A DNA stretch of 64,000 nt from Lentisphaera profundi (GCF_028728065.1 NZ_CP117812.1:186001-250000), one strand, 5' to 3'. Numbered from the stretch's first letter, positions 1-9,234 are shown. Notes: generated by a model from the letters alone, not told the origin. Translations and numbers: made by a program.

Positions 1-1197
1 GTCTTCTTTCATATAAGGACTGACTAAGTCTAAACCTTTTTGTACGAGTGGATCAGCTGCGTATATATTTCTAACGAGGCCTTGATGAAGATAATTGGAG
101 ATGGCTAAAAATAACATGCCTTGATCCAGTGATAAGTAGTGATCATCCCACTGTTTTTTCTTCATGTCGTAGGCATCACGTAAGCCCCAATTTTTATTTT
201 CATAACCTTTAGGGCCTTGTGTGCCACCGGTATCGACTAAGCCCCGTAGTGCAGAAATCGCATGTTTTGGGTAATGTTCAATCATGAGTGCAATCGCATG
301 AGGAGTAATCACATTTTCTGAGAGATGACCACCTTCAGTATAGCCACTACCAGGCATATATGAGTTTGACCAACCCCAAAATGGGTAGCCGCGTTTTTTT
401 GAAAATCGAATTTGCTGCCAAGCTAAATTGCCTGAAGATTCTCCGATTTCAGTAGTGATCTCAGGTAAAAAAATACTATCCATGGCCATCATGAAAAGGC
501 CGCCCATACCATAGCCAGTTAAGATATTGCCGTAAGCCGTGCGCTTGAGGTTTTTCTCCATTTTCGGCCATATATTTGCGGGGGCCGCATCGTTTGCAAT
601 CATGAGAAATGCAGCGGATCGAGTATCGGCAGCTAGCCATAAAGAACCCCATCCGGTGACGGTGTCATTATCAAAGTCATAACCCCAGCTCACTTGGCCA
701 GTATCCTTATTATAGAGACGATGCCATTCTATCGCCCCAATAAACGTATCAATCCGTGTTTGAAGTTGTGGCCACACTTGGCGAACCATAATGAGCCCTA
801 CGACAAGTTTATTGAAATCTGATATGGCGACAATACCGTGAGCTTTACGCGACTTTAATTGTACATCAATGATATGTGGCATAAAGCCATGCATACGATC
901 AAAACTTTCGAGCGAAGTCAGTATTTTTTCGGCGCGTGCATAAGCGTGTTGATCTGAGCTGAGTCCGGTTTTTGTGGCGACACAGAGCGAGGCCAGATAA
1001 AGGCCGATATTAGTGGTGTTGGTATGCCCTCCTGGGGATTGTGTGTCTTGAGGAAAGCCGGTAGTCTCATCAATCATAGCATCGAGGCAGTGCCAAGTAT
1101 CAGTAGCAAGTTGAGTTAAAAATTCATTGTCCGCAGAATTTTGTCCTTTGATCGAAACGGAAAGGATGAGTATTAAAAAAAGAAGTGTGTGTTTCAT
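1..1197 (-). CDS. Glucoamylase-like (DUF3131/PF10091-type) secreted protein, C-terminus cut by window edge
   Basis: The frame is open from the ATG at 1197 to the window edge (399 codons, no stop seen). The protein starts with a signal peptide of the MKHTLLFLILILSVS type, so it is probably exported. The rest is a helical glycosidase-like domain. Motifs include YGMGGLFMMAMDS, FWGWSNSYMPGSGY, ENVITPHAIALMI and a late HYLSLDQGMLFLAI stretch. These match the order seen in the glucoamylase-like family of PF10091 (W-G-x-S, then V-x-P-x-A-x-x-L, then the region around H-x-G-M). I infer an alpha/alpha-toroid enzyme acting on a glycan; the substrate cannot be read. It is divergent from the ECF sigma gene at 1340 and has the ECF-like promoter at 1225-1255 just upstream, giving a leader of about 20 nt. 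It belongs to the same polysaccharide cluster as the sulfatase and GH95 genes. Confidence 0.72.
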   Translation of the reverse strand, partial: MKHTLLFLILILSVSIKGQNSADNEFLTQLATDTWHCLDAMIDETTGFPQDTQSPGGHTNTTNIGLYLASLCVATKTGLSSDQHAYARAEKILTSLESFDRMHGFMPHIIDVQLKSRKAHGIVAISDFNKLVVGLIMVRQVWPQLQTRIDTFIGAIEWHRLYNKDTGQVSWGYDFDNDTVTGWGSLWLAADTRSAAFLMIANDAAPANIWPKMEKNLKRTAYGNILTGYGMGGLFMMAMDSIFLPEITTEIGESSGNLAWQQIRFSKKRGYPFWGWSNSYMPGSGYTEGGHLSENVITPHAIALMIEHYPKHAISALRGLVDTGGTQGPKGYENKNWGLRDAYDMKKKQWDDHYLSLDQGMLFLAISNYLHQGLVRNIYAADPLVQKGLDLVSPYMKED

Positions 1198-1224
1198 GTT
1201 TTTCTCATTATTGATTTTACCAAT

Positions 1225-1255
1225 GGTACGTCGAGCTGAGTTCTTTTTTTGACAA
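1225..1255 (-). promoter_or_regulatory. ECF-type promoter signature TTGTCA-N19-CGTACC
   Basis: Read on the minus strand, TTGTCA (1255-1250) is followed after exactly 19 nt by CGTACC (1230-1225), 27 nt before the ATG at 1197. The same pair with the same spacing precedes the prepilin gene (9235-9265) and, with TGTATC, the sulfatase (5473-5503). A CGTA-like -10 with an AT-rich run after the -35 is typical of ECF sigma promoters. The role is inferred from recurrence and position. Confidence 0.55.
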
Positions 1256-1277
1256 GAGTGAGATATATATCTAAAAT
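1249..1277 (+). promoter_or_regulatory. Sigma-70-like promoter of the ECF sigma gene
   Basis: TTGACA at 1249-1254, a 17-nt spacer, then TAAAAT at 1272-1277, about 63 nt upstream of the ECF start at 1340. This is close to the housekeeping consensus. Its -35 box lies on the same base pairs as the TTGTCA of the divergent ECF-type promoter (1250-1255), so the two promoters would compete. A second TTGACA at 1287-1292 is followed 17 nt later only by a weak TAGGGT. Confidence 0.6.
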
Positions 1278-1339
1278 TTTATTGGTTTGACAAAAGAGTG
1301 TATTGGTTTTAGGGTTTTGAAAATAAGCAAGGAAATTTT

Positions 1340-1942
1340 ATGGGCCAGGAATCACTTCATACGCGTCATACTTTACTGCAGAAAATTTGTGATCGTCACG
1401 ATGATAAAGCCTGGGAAGATTTTGTTTATTATTACGAAAAATATATCTATCTCATCTGCCGTCGAACTAATTTGAATCATCTTGAAGCGCAAGAACTTGT
1501 ACAACAGGTCATGGTGAAATTGTGGACGAAACTCCCCGAGTTTAAACTGGATGTAAACAAGCGTTTCCGCAGCTGGTTATGCCAGGTGACTAGAAACACG
1601 GTGATGGATCATTTTCGGGTCATACAACGTCGTGAAAAAAGGCTTGAAAAGGCTTATGATAGTGAGCACTGGGCCTATTACCGAGAAGATAGTTTGCCAG
1701 AATTTGAGGCTCTTGCCGAAAAGGAATGGGAAAATTACTTAGTAAATATGGCTTTACAGAATTTGAAGAATAAAGTTTCTGAAAAAATGTTTAATGTTTT
1801 TCTAGAGTTACAAAAGGGGAAACTTCACAAGCAGATTTGCGAAGAAATGGAGATGCCACTCAACTCTGTCTATGTTTATCAAAAGCGGATGATGGCTAAA
1901 ATCAAAGAAGAAGTGAGTCGTTTAAGCCAGGAATTAAGCTAG
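1340..1942 (+). CDS. ECF RNA polymerase sigma factor (kinase-linked type)
   Basis: This is a 200-residue sigma-70 family protein with region 2 at about residues 25-95 (DFVYYYEKYIYLICRR, then a LVQQVMVKLW core and a FRSWLCQVTRNTVMDHFR helix) and a region 4 helix-turn-helix near the C-terminus (QICEEMEMPLNSVYVYQKRM). The ATG at 1340 follows an AAGGA ribosome site. It is convergent with the transmembrane kinase ending at 1980 and divergent from the glucoamylase-like gene. Its sequence resembles the ECF at 16491: both share an N-terminal HTR.xLL, ALAE.EW in the linker and SVYVY.KR in region 4. That second ECF also lies close to a kinase of the same unusual type. Kinase-linked ECFs are common in Planctomycetes and relatives, where phosphorylation rather than an anti-sigma factor is thought to control them. 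No anti-sigma gene is seen here. Confidence 0.9.
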   Translation: MGQESLHTRHTLLQKICDRHDDKAWEDFVYYYEKYIYLICRRTNLNHLEAQELVQQVMVKLWTKLPEFKLDVNKRFRSWLCQVTRNTVMDHFRVIQRREKRLEKAYDSEHWAYYREDSLPEFEALAEKEWENYLVNMALQNLKNKVSEKMFNVFLELQKGKLHKQICEEMEMPLNSVYVYQKRMMAKIKEEVSRLSQELS

Positions 1943-1979
1943 CATTTTATTTGGAAATGAAGTGCAAGTGCAGTAAGCT

Positions 1980-3947
1980 CTATTTAAATTCAATGATTAA
2001 ATGAGGGAAGTCTGCGTAATTTAAATAGTTGTAAGCGCCCTTTGAGATAGTGACTTTTTTAAGCTTGGGCAGGTATAAGATATCGTGAAATAAGTCGATA
2101 TTGGTGTTTTCTAAATTGATTTCTCTTGCCCTGATATACTTAAACTCACTAGAGTGAAGGATATTGGTGTTGTTGAGATTGAGCTTATTAATTTCAAGGC
2201 CATTTAAAGCAATCAGATAACGGGTTTTTTGAGTTTTTGAAAGATCGATATTTAACTTACTACCATCGTAATTAATTGATATTTCACTTTCATTAATGAG
2301 TCTATTGGAGCGCTTAATCAGCCTTTTTAAGATAATTTTTTTGAGTTCATTAGAATCTGAGTTTTGAATAAAATAAAGGCAGAGCATTTGCTCAAGCTCA
2401 ATATAATTCAGGTCGTCGGTGAGCTCAAATAGACTTTTTTCATTGAGAGCAGAGCTATCTTTAAATTTCTCGAGAGTTTTAAAAAAGTGACTCGTATAGG
2501 GCTGCAAGTTTTCCAGTTTTATATAGTCATAGGCTTTTTTGTATTCTTGCCTAATAAAATAGAGTTCCGCAAGTAGCACTTTTGCGGGAGTATAATTTTT
2601 ATCTCGTTTAATTGTAAGCAAAATTTGTTCATGGGATTTATTAAATTCACCAGTTCTCATCAGGCTTAGGGCTTTTTCATAAAGCGCTGGAGCGGCTTCA
2701 ATACTGGCCATGGAAGCGACTATTTTCTCCTGTTTATAAAGCCTTAAAGCCTCTATGGCTTTTTCTTCATTTTTCATGGCGAGTAGAGCATTGGATTCGG
2801 CGAGTATTTTTTGCTCGAGGGCATTCCCTTCACTGAGCTTGAGTTGGTAAATGAAAATGAGGCATATAAATAGAAACGAGAGTGAAAGGCTAGTCAAAAC
2901 TTTATGCCGTTTGAAGAGTAAGCTTGTGAGTATCAAAAAGCTGGCATTTTCAGCTCCCGTGGCAAAGCCCTCGCGCCATTTCAGGATTTCACGGCGAAGT
3001 TCTTTCACAGACTCGTAACGTAGCGCTTTATTTTTGTTGAGTGCTTTCATGGCAACAGCAGCAAGACTGGGAGGAATTCTGAATTGTGGATTGCGGACTT
3101 CGCTAAGTTCAGTTACGGGCTCATTGAGGGTTTGTTGGAGACATTCATTGACATCGTCATGAGCGTGAGGTGGATGAAAAGAGAGTAGGAAATAAAGAAT
3201 GCCACCGAGAGCATAAATATCACTTTGAAAATCCTTGTTGCCGAGGCTGGAATCAATTTGTTCGGGAGCGAGGTAACCGGGAGAGCCTTTGATAAAACCA
3301 TCTAGGGTGACGTCGTTGATAATGTTGGGATCGAGTGAAGAAGGATCCTGCTCGTGCTCATCGTCGTCAGTGAGTATTTTTGCTATGCCCCAATCGCAGA
3401 CCAGAACTTCACCGTATTTACCCATGCGAATATTGGCAGGTTTAATGTCGAGGTGAATGATATTTTTTGAATGGGCGTATTCAATAGCATCACAAATTTT
3501 AAGAAAAATATCAATCGCTTGCTGAAGAGAAAAATCTTCTGGATGTTTTTTCATGAGCTGTTCTAGATTCTCCCCTTCCACGAGTTTCATCGTAAAAAAA
3601 GGTTTTCGCTCTTCATTAAGCCCGGCATCATAGACGGGAATGATATTGGGATGTTCGAGAGAAGAGGTCAGGAAAATTTCGCTAAAAAACCTTTCAGATA
3701 ATTCGGGATCATCGGTGTTGATGAGTTCGGCTAAAGCAATCTGCCGGGAAGTCATATTATCGAGTACACTACTGATTTTTTTGGAACCACCACAATCAAT
3801 GCTTTGGTTATTCTCATAGCGCTGTGTGCAGGAGTGTATACTTTCTAAGATCGGACAAAGTTGATCTGAAGAATTGTCATTTTTAATGAAATCATCTACT
3901 TCGATTAAGTCCTGATAAAATTCTTCATTACTAATTTTTTTTGGCAT
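1980..3947 (-). CDS. Transmembrane Hanks-type Ser/Thr kinase with relocated lysine, TPR-like and LRR-like C-terminal part
   Basis: A 655-residue protein. The kinase domain spans about residues 45-330, with catalytic loop HLDIKPANI, metal site DWG instead of DFG, and activation segment end GSPGYLAPEQ. The VAIK lysine is absent (QIALAEL, Ala in the slot). The glycine loop reads D-C-G-G-S-K-K (51-57), with Lys56 where the third glycine normally sits. HLD instead of HRD makes it a non-RD kinase. A membrane segment (about 345-370) and a coiled coil follow, then TPR-like helices and a short leucine/asparagine-rich repeat region (INKLNLNNTNI, REINLENTNI) that resembles leucine-rich repeats. I infer that the C-terminal half is outside the membrane. 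It sits tail to tail with the ECF at 1340 and probably forms a signalling pair with it. Activity is not certain given the altered loop. Confidence 0.85.
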   Translation of the reverse strand: MPKKISNEEFYQDLIEVDDFIKNDNSSDQLCPILESIHSCTQRYENNQSIDCGGSKKISSVLDNMTSRQIALAELINTDDPELSERFFSEIFLTSSLEHPNIIPVYDAGLNEERKPFFTMKLVEGENLEQLMKKHPEDFSLQQAIDIFLKICDAIEYAHSKNIIHLDIKPANIRMGKYGEVLVCDWGIAKILTDDDEHEQDPSSLDPNIINDVTLDGFIKGSPGYLAPEQIDSSLGNKDFQSDIYALGGILYFLLSFHPPHAHDDVNECLQQTLNEPVTELSEVRNPQFRIPPSLAAVAMKALNKNKALRYESVKELRREILKWREGFATGAENASFLILTSLLFKRHKVLTSLSLSFLFICLIFIYQLKLSEGNALEQKILAESNALLAMKNEEKAIEALRLYKQEKIVASMASIEAAPALYEKALSLMRTGEFNKSHEQILLTIKRDKNYTPAKVLLAELYFIRQEYKKAYDYIKLENLQPYTSHFFKTLEKFKDSSALNEKSLFELTDDLNYIELEQMLCLYFIQNSDSNELKKIILKRLIKRSNRLINESEISINYDGSKLNIDLSKTQKTRYLIALNGLEINKLNLNNTNILHSSEFKYIRAREINLENTNIDLFHDILYLPKLKKVTISKGAYNYLNYADFPHLIIEFK

Positions 3948-4070
3948 ATACTTAAGCTCAATAGAGTTTATTATCTAAATCAAGTTCGACTTGCTATGAT
4001 TTTAAACTCTTAAAGTTCTAAGCGGAAGGGGGGAAGATGCATTTTTGACAGAATTAATCATTGTAGATCC

Positions 4071-5435
4071 TTAGCGCTTCCTGTTACTAGGGCCACCCCA
4101 CCATTTATTGTCAGGTAAACGGCTATCCCAGTGATCAAATTTGTGTTGTAGGTCCTCAGCAATTTCGGGATATTGTTGAATGAGGTTTCTTTCTTCCTTG
4201 GGATCATCGGCTAAATTGAAAAGCATGGGAACACGGGGGCCATTGTAATCATTCCAAGTAAGTTTCCAATCTTTTTTACGAATAGCATAATCATCATCAC
4301 GACGCCAATACAGAGTATCGTGTGGGCGCGTTTTATTCGTTCCATGGATGTAGGGCATAAGGTTGACGCCACTTAAGTGTTTTTTGGAATTTGGAGCCTG
4401 ACTAATACTCATCAGCGTAGGTACGACATCTAAGCCACTAACTGGGTATTTATAAGTAGAGGCAGCTTGGATGTGATTTGGCCAAGAGATGATAAATGGG
4501 ACACGGATGCCACCTTCATAAGTATCGCCTTTACGGCCATGTAGAGAGCCGTTTGACGCCAAGTAATCGTTTTCTCTAGTGGCTTCGTTTAATTTGTTGG
4601 GAGCACCATTATCACTCATGAAAATGACGATGGTCTTATCGTAGATACCTTCATCTTTGAGATTTTTTACGATCCTGCCTAAGCCATCGTCCATAGAAAT
4701 CAGCATGGCACTATAGATTCTACGCCACTTCTTCTTGATGTGGGCTGAACGTTGAAGGTCTTTTTCCTGAGCTTCCCAGGGGCCGTGGACGGAATTATAT
4801 GACATGTAGAGGAAAAAAGGTTTATCTTTATTACGCTTGATGAAGTTAACACCCTCGTCATTGAAAACTTCAGTGGTGTAGCCGGAAAAAGGGACGGGCT
4901 CGTTATTGCGAAAAATAGGCCATGTCATGGGAGCTCCAGACATATCCATTTTGGCTTCACGGTAAGAATGGGCACCATTGAGGAAACCATAAAAATAATC
5001 AACCGAGCGCTGGCTGGGGCGTTGATTATGACTCAGCCCCATGTGCCATTTTCCAATAACTCCCGTGGTATATCCTGCTGGTTTCAAGAGCTCAAAAATC
5101 ATTTGCTCATTTAAAGGAACACCTGCATCCGGAAATTGTTTGGCGAGAGGACCCGTTTCTGGAGGGTTTTCACCACAGCCAAAAAGTTGTTGATGGCGCC
5201 CAGTCAACAGGCCTGCACGAGCTGGGCCACAGACTGAGGCCGATTGGTAGCCTTGGCTAAAACTCATACCTGATTCTGCCAAAGCATCGATGTGAGGTGT
5301 GCGAATATCTTTAGCACCTAGATATCCCAAATCTCCATAGCCCAAGTCATCGGCAAGGATAAGAATGATATTTGGTTTTTGATTAGACCAAAGCGAGCTA
5401 AGACTTAAAATTATTATGAGCTTAAAAAGTTTGAT
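4071..5435 (-). CDS. Secreted arylsulfatase (family S1), apparent ATC start
   Basis: A type I sulfatase of about 454 residues. It shows N-I-I-L-I-L-A-D-D near the N-terminus (metal-binding Asp pair), the formylglycine motif C-G-P-A-R with downstream TGR, a late IFMSDNGAPN segment (metal-binding D-N) and the HGRKGDTYEGGIRVPF block. It therefore hydrolyses sulfate esters, probably of algal polysaccharide, after Cys to formylglycine conversion. The first in-frame ATG/GTG/TTG codon is a TTG at 5345, inside the ADDLGYGD motif, so it cannot be the start. Extending upstream gives KLFKLIIILSLSSLWS, a good signal peptide, beginning at an ATC codon at 5435-5433, about 8 nt after GGAG. An in-frame TAA lies just upstream. 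Either ATC is used, or one base has changed. It follows the GH95 gene by 135 nt and has its own ECF-type promoter (5473-5503). Confidence 0.85.
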   Translation of the reverse strand: MKLFKLIIILSLSSLWSNQKPNIILILADDLGYGDLGYLGAKDIRTPHIDALAESGMSFSQGYQSASVCGPARAGLLTGRHQQLFGCGENPPETGPLAKQFPDAGVPLNEQMIFELLKPAGYTTGVIGKWHMGLSHNQRPSQRSVDYFYGFLNGAHSYREAKMDMSGAPMTWPIFRNNEPVPFSGYTTEVFNDEGVNFIKRNKDKPFFLYMSYNSVHGPWEAQEKDLQRSAHIKKKWRRIYSAMLISMDDGLGRIVKNLKDEGIYDKTIVIFMSDNGAPNKLNEATRENDYLASNGSLHGRKGDTYEGGIRVPFIISWPNHIQAASTYKYPVSGLDVVPTLMSISQAPNSKKHLSGVNLMPYIHGTNKTRPHDTLYWRRDDDYAIRKKDWKLTWNDYNGPRVPMLFNLADDPKEERNLIQQYPEIAEDLQHKFDHWDSRLPDNKWWGGPSNRKR

Positions 5436-5472
5436 ACTAAAAGTCTCCGATATTTATTGTTAATCATAGAAG

Positions 5473-5503
5473 GATACACTTGTGAATAAACAGTTTTTGA
5501 CAA
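5473..5503 (-). promoter_or_regulatory. ECF-type promoter signature TTGTCA-N19-TGTATC
   Basis: On the minus strand TTGTCA (5503-5498) and TGTATC (5478-5473) are 19 nt apart, 37 nt before the sulfatase start. No plus-strand gene lies near, so TTGACA on the other strand has no obvious use here. This supports reading the element in the minus direction at all three sites. Confidence 0.5.
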
Positions 5504-5570
5504 GGTAAAGCATCATGCCCTTTATTATGCTTAATCGTGAGAAAGTTTTTTGCTTAAGCAAGTAAATTTA

Positions 5571-8510
5571 TCATAAGGTGATTTCAAATGAATATACTTG
5601 TCCGGCTTCTAGATTGATAGAAATTCTTTTGTCCGCAAAGGAGTGAATTTTCCCTTGGAGTTTTAAAGAGCTGATTTTCTTAGGTAGGATAATCGAAAGT
5701 TCTTGTGCATGTGGACTTTGCAATTTAAGTGTGATTTTGCTACCTTCTTTAGACCAAGAGAGCTGATCAATATCTATGGCGCCACGGCCACGCATACCTT
5801 TGATTTCGCCTTCGCTCCAATCGCTAGGAAGTGCAGGAAGTAGCTTGAGGACTCCTGGTCTAGAAGTGAAAATCATTTCTTGGACGGCCGAGACCCAGCC
5901 CATATTGGATTCTATCTGGAAAATCGGAGCTTGATTCATAGTGTAGCCACTTTCTCGCCAGTCATTATGAGTGGTTAATAAGTTTTCTAAAATAGAACTA
6001 GCCGCTAACCATTTCAGGGCTTGATAGGCTTTGTCGGCATCGCCACCACGTGCAAGCACATTGGCATTATGTAAAAGTGACCACGCAGATTGTGATTCAA
6101 GACCGGCGTCGAGACGATTGTGTGAACTTTGAACGAAAGCATTGAAGAGTTTCGGGTCGGTATCTTCTTTGTTAATTTCATAACCAGGCATAATAGGATA
6201 AAGGTGAGTTAAATGACGGTGAGCGGGGTTATCGTAGAAACCATCAGTAAGCCACTCACGTACGCCGCCTTGAGCATTGATTTCATAAGGGCGTAATTTA
6301 CTAATCATTTTTTCCCACTTAGGAATTTGCTGGCTATTGATATTTAAGATTTGCGAGGCTTCGACTAAGTTTGTAAACATTTCGCGAATGGCGGCATATT
6401 CCCAAGTTGAGTTTTTGTGTGTATCAATATGGCGATTGGGGAATAAGCGAGTTCCCTGGGCATTATGAGGAGAGTTTTCTGGTGAGTTAGATGGTGAGAT
6501 ATCATAAAAGCCATCTTTATTTTCGACCAAGAAGTCTTCGTAAAATAAGGCGGATTCTTCCATGAGCGGAACCGCGCGTTCAGCTAGAAACTTTTTATCC
6601 ATTGTGAAGGTGTAATAATCCCAGTAATGCTGCGCTACCCAAGCATTGTTACCAATCATATGCAGTAGGTGAGGTGAGTTGACCTTAACTAAACCATCTT
6701 CATTATTACCGAATAAAGGATTAATATAAATGCCTTTCATTCCATAAAGATTTTTGGCATTCACCCGTGAAGCGGGCCGATGGCGATCAAACAAATCAAA
6801 AAATGGGAGCATGAGCTCGGACAAATTGCCGTCCATAAGGTGCCAGTGAATCATCGGCATATTGATATTCATCAAATGAATGGCCCACATTGGACTATAA
6901 TCACCACTCCACAAGCCCGTTAAATGAACGGGTAGACCGCCTTTTCTAGAGCCTACAATGGATAAGTAGCGGCCCATGGCCCACATGCGTTCAACTAGAG
7001 CTTTTTCAAGTTTGAGTTCACGAGCCTCCGCAATTAAGGCTTCGTTACTTAGTGCCCTTTCTGACTGAGATGCATGTAGGTTTAAAGAGGCCGAATTAAA
7101 GAGCCCTTGATGAGCGAGTAAGTGAGGTGTGATGAAAGAATTATAATCTCCCTTTAACTTATAGAGATCTCTAGTGATGCGGTCAATAGCTTCTTTGCCA
7201 TCGACTGAATGGAAAGTTTTTACTGCGACTAAAGCATGAGTCGCATTTTCGATTCTAATATGATCCAGTTTTTGAACGACTTGGCCATCATGGGAAATGA
7301 CTCGTGCAACCGCACCAAAATCTTTTAAAGCCGAAGTCGTGTGGGCATTATGAGCGGTGTATTGGACGTGCCCTGCAAAATCAATATTGATTTGTGGTTT
7401 AAACTCCTTTGAATTGCTACCTTGAGCATTTTTTGGATTGTGTAAGCCAAGGTGAACGCCGAAGTTTAAGCGGCCTTTTTTATCTGCTTCAAGTTTAACA
7501 AAAAGTATATCTTTACTTTCTCCGACACGTGAAATGAATGCTTTACGACTATAATTGACGCCCTCATTGGACCATTGTGTAAGGGTCTCAGAGCGCTCTA
7601 GATCGAGGCTACGCTTATAATTTTTGTAATCAGGAGCATCAGTACTTAAGACCAAATCGCCAATAGCTAAGGGGGAACCCACGCGTCCTTTATATTTTGA
7701 GTCTTTAATCATTTGGCGATAAATCTGATTGGCGTCAACAAAATTTCCACTAGCCTGTAATGAACGAACTTTTTGTAGTTGTGCTGAAACATCGGGGAAG
7801 TTTTTTGGGCTATTCTGATGACGCCAGTGACGGGCATCTTGCAACATGAAACGAGCTTCTTGAACATCGCCGTAAACCATTCCGCCTAACTGGCCACTGC
7901 CAATGGGGTAGGCGTCCCGCCAGTGATCTTTGTATTCAGTGCCTTTAAATGGGCCAGAAGTCCAATTGGCAGCGTGCTCACTATTTAGGATATAAGCAGG
8001 AGTGCTACTGGGAGCTAAAAAAGTTTTTTGAATCTCTTTTGGGATATCGCCAATACGCTTCAGCTTGAGTGCGCGAATATTAAGGGCTTCCCATTGATTA
8101 CGATGAGGGTTTAAAGAAAGTGTATTAAGTCCCTGTTTAAGTTGAATGACAGCCAATTTAGTGGGTGTAAACTTATCGTATGAGCCTGTGCCCTTTAAAT
8201 GGACCATGACTTTGTCGTCATTATAATTGAGGTACAAGCCTGAGTGTTTAGCAATAGAAGCGACTTCAGACCACACTTCGTAAAGTCCTGCTTCGTCAGC
8301 CAAAAACTTCCACGAGGCCCAAGAATCGGCCTTAGACCAATACGCAAAATGGTTTTCATCAGTACCCTTTGCAATTCCCAAGGGACCATTGTTAGGATTT
8401 CCGACCTGGCTTTGCTCTGGCTGTAGAGTGATTTGGTTTTGAGCATGACTCATATTCGTTGTAGCGAACAGCAGACAGCTTAAAATTTGAAAGCATGTTA
8501 AGTTTTTCAA
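5571..8510 (-). CDS. Secreted GH95-family alpha-L-fucosidase/galactosidase with N-terminal CBM-like domain
   Basis: A 979-residue exported glycosidase. After a signal peptide, residues about 27-155 form a beta-rich module with the look of a CBM35/CBM6 domain (YWSKADSWASWKF, AGLYEVWSEVA). From about residue 180 the GH95 catalytic part follows: WRDAYPIGSGQLGGMVYG, the N-x-N pair in LMNINMPMIHW, SPSNSPENS (site of the general acid Glu in the family) and FQIESNMGW. In characterised GH95 enzymes that last motif usually reads QIDGN; here it is QIESN, so the acidic residue is Glu rather than Asp. The enzyme should release fucose or a related sugar by inversion. It lies 32 nt after the prepilin-like gene and probably shares its promoter; the downstream sulfatase fits degradation of a sulfated fucan-like glycan (inference). 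Confidence 0.87.
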   Translation of the reverse strand: MKNLTCFQILSCLLFATTNMSHAQNQITLQPEQSQVGNPNNGPLGIAKGTDENHFAYWSKADSWASWKFLADEAGLYEVWSEVASIAKHSGLYLNYNDDKVMVHLKGTGSYDKFTPTKLAVIQLKQGLNTLSLNPHRNQWEALNIRALKLKRIGDIPKEIQKTFLAPSSTPAYILNSEHAANWTSGPFKGTEYKDHWRDAYPIGSGQLGGMVYGDVQEARFMLQDARHWRHQNSPKNFPDVSAQLQKVRSLQASGNFVDANQIYRQMIKDSKYKGRVGSPLAIGDLVLSTDAPDYKNYKRSLDLERSETLTQWSNEGVNYSRKAFISRVGESKDILFVKLEADKKGRLNFGVHLGLHNPKNAQGSNSKEFKPQINIDFAGHVQYTAHNAHTTSALKDFGAVARVISHDGQVVQKLDHIRIENATHALVAVKTFHSVDGKEAIDRITRDLYKLKGDYNSFITPHLLAHQGLFNSASLNLHASQSERALSNEALIAEARELKLEKALVERMWAMGRYLSIVGSRKGGLPVHLTGLWSGDYSPMWAIHLMNINMPMIHWHLMDGNLSELMLPFFDLFDRHRPASRVNAKNLYGMKGIYINPLFGNNEDGLVKVNSPHLLHMIGNNAWVAQHYWDYYTFTMDKKFLAERAVPLMEESALFYEDFLVENKDGFYDISPSNSPENSPHNAQGTRLFPNRHIDTHKNSTWEYAAIREMFTNLVEASQILNINSQQIPKWEKMISKLRPYEINAQGGVREWLTDGFYDNPAHRHLTHLYPIMPGYEINKEDTDPKLFNAFVQSSHNRLDAGLESQSAWSLLHNANVLARGGDADKAYQALKWLAASSILENLLTTHNDWRESGYTMNQAPIFQIESNMGWVSAVQEMIFTSRPGVLKLLPALPSDWSEGEIKGMRGRGAIDIDQLSWSKEGSKITLKLQSPHAQELSIILPKKISSLKLQGKIHSFADKRISINLEAGQVYSFEITL

Positions 8511-8542
8511 TTTATATATTTCCTTATGTGTGTTTGAATATT

Positions 8543-9199
8543 TTAGCGATCGAAAAGTAACCAGCCATAAGTCTCTTGGTCAGGCCATCGATAATGATTG
8601 AGTGTAGTGCTTTGTACTACCGTGTTAGTTTTGAAACTCACCGAGCCGTCAAGATAGAGCACATTGTAGCGCAGACCTTTGTGATTATAAGGACCCGACC
8701 AAGGAGGTGTGAAGTGATCTGCTGCAATACTTAAAGTACCTGAGTCAGTAGATTGGGGGGGATCTCCATTGGAAGAGCCATTAGCACCGTAACTACGACG
8801 GTAATAATAAGACATGTCAACCCAACCGTTAAGATTATTGAAGCCACGTGTGGCATCGATGTCAATATCAGAGGAATCTTCTGTCGGGCAATAGTAGATT
8901 TCACCCGAAGTTATGTACGATTCCTCGTATAAATGTCCGAGTCCATACCATTGATGCGTACCTGTCCAGATTGAGCCATTTCCCGCTGAACCAGTGGGAT
9001 GATTAGGTGGCAGTAAATTATGTGCATTATCGGCATAATTCATGGTGGCAATCCCTAACATTTTTAAATTGTTGGTACAACCTGCTTCTTTTGCTTTAGT
9101 TCGTGCTTTCCCTAAGACGGGAAGTAGTAGCGAAGCTAAGATACCAATGATCGCAATGACGACGAGAAGTTCAATGAGTGTAAAGTGCGGCTTTTTCAT
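8543..9199 (-). CDS. Prepilin-type protein (type II secretion pseudopilin-like), H-x9-DG type
   Basis: A 218-residue protein opening with [24 protein letters not shown], the class III prepilin leader and transmembrane helix, followed by a globular part rich in Tyr, Gly and Asn and ending with an LYLDGSVSF segment. Such proteins are very numerous in Lentisphaerae and Planctomycetes and are often placed next to sulfatases and glycosidases. The residue before the Phe is His (K-K-P-H), whereas prepilin peptidase normally needs Gly there. It is the first gene of a likely prepilin-GH95 unit and has the ECF-type promoter at 9235-9265. A role in surface display or glycan binding is conjecture. A second member of the family starts at 61763. 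Confidence 0.85.
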   Translation of the reverse strand: MKKPHFTLIELLVVIAIIGILASLLLPVLGKARTKAKEAGCTNNLKMLGIATMNYADNAHNLLPPNHPTGSAGNGSIWTGTHQWYGLGHLYEESYITSGEIYYCPTEDSSDIDIDATRGFNNLNGWVDMSYYYRRSYGANGSSNGDPPQSTDSGTLSIAADHFTPPWSGPYNHKGLRYNVLYLDGSVSFKTNTVVQSTTLNHYRWPDQETYGWLLFDR

Positions 9200-9234
9200 G
9201 ATAAAATGGTCCTTTATCTATATTTATAAACTGA

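Noticed and set aside
1287-1475. 62-residue frame upstream of and overlapping the ECF gene
   Set aside because: Different frame from the ECF gene, no ribosome site, and it covers the likely leader region.
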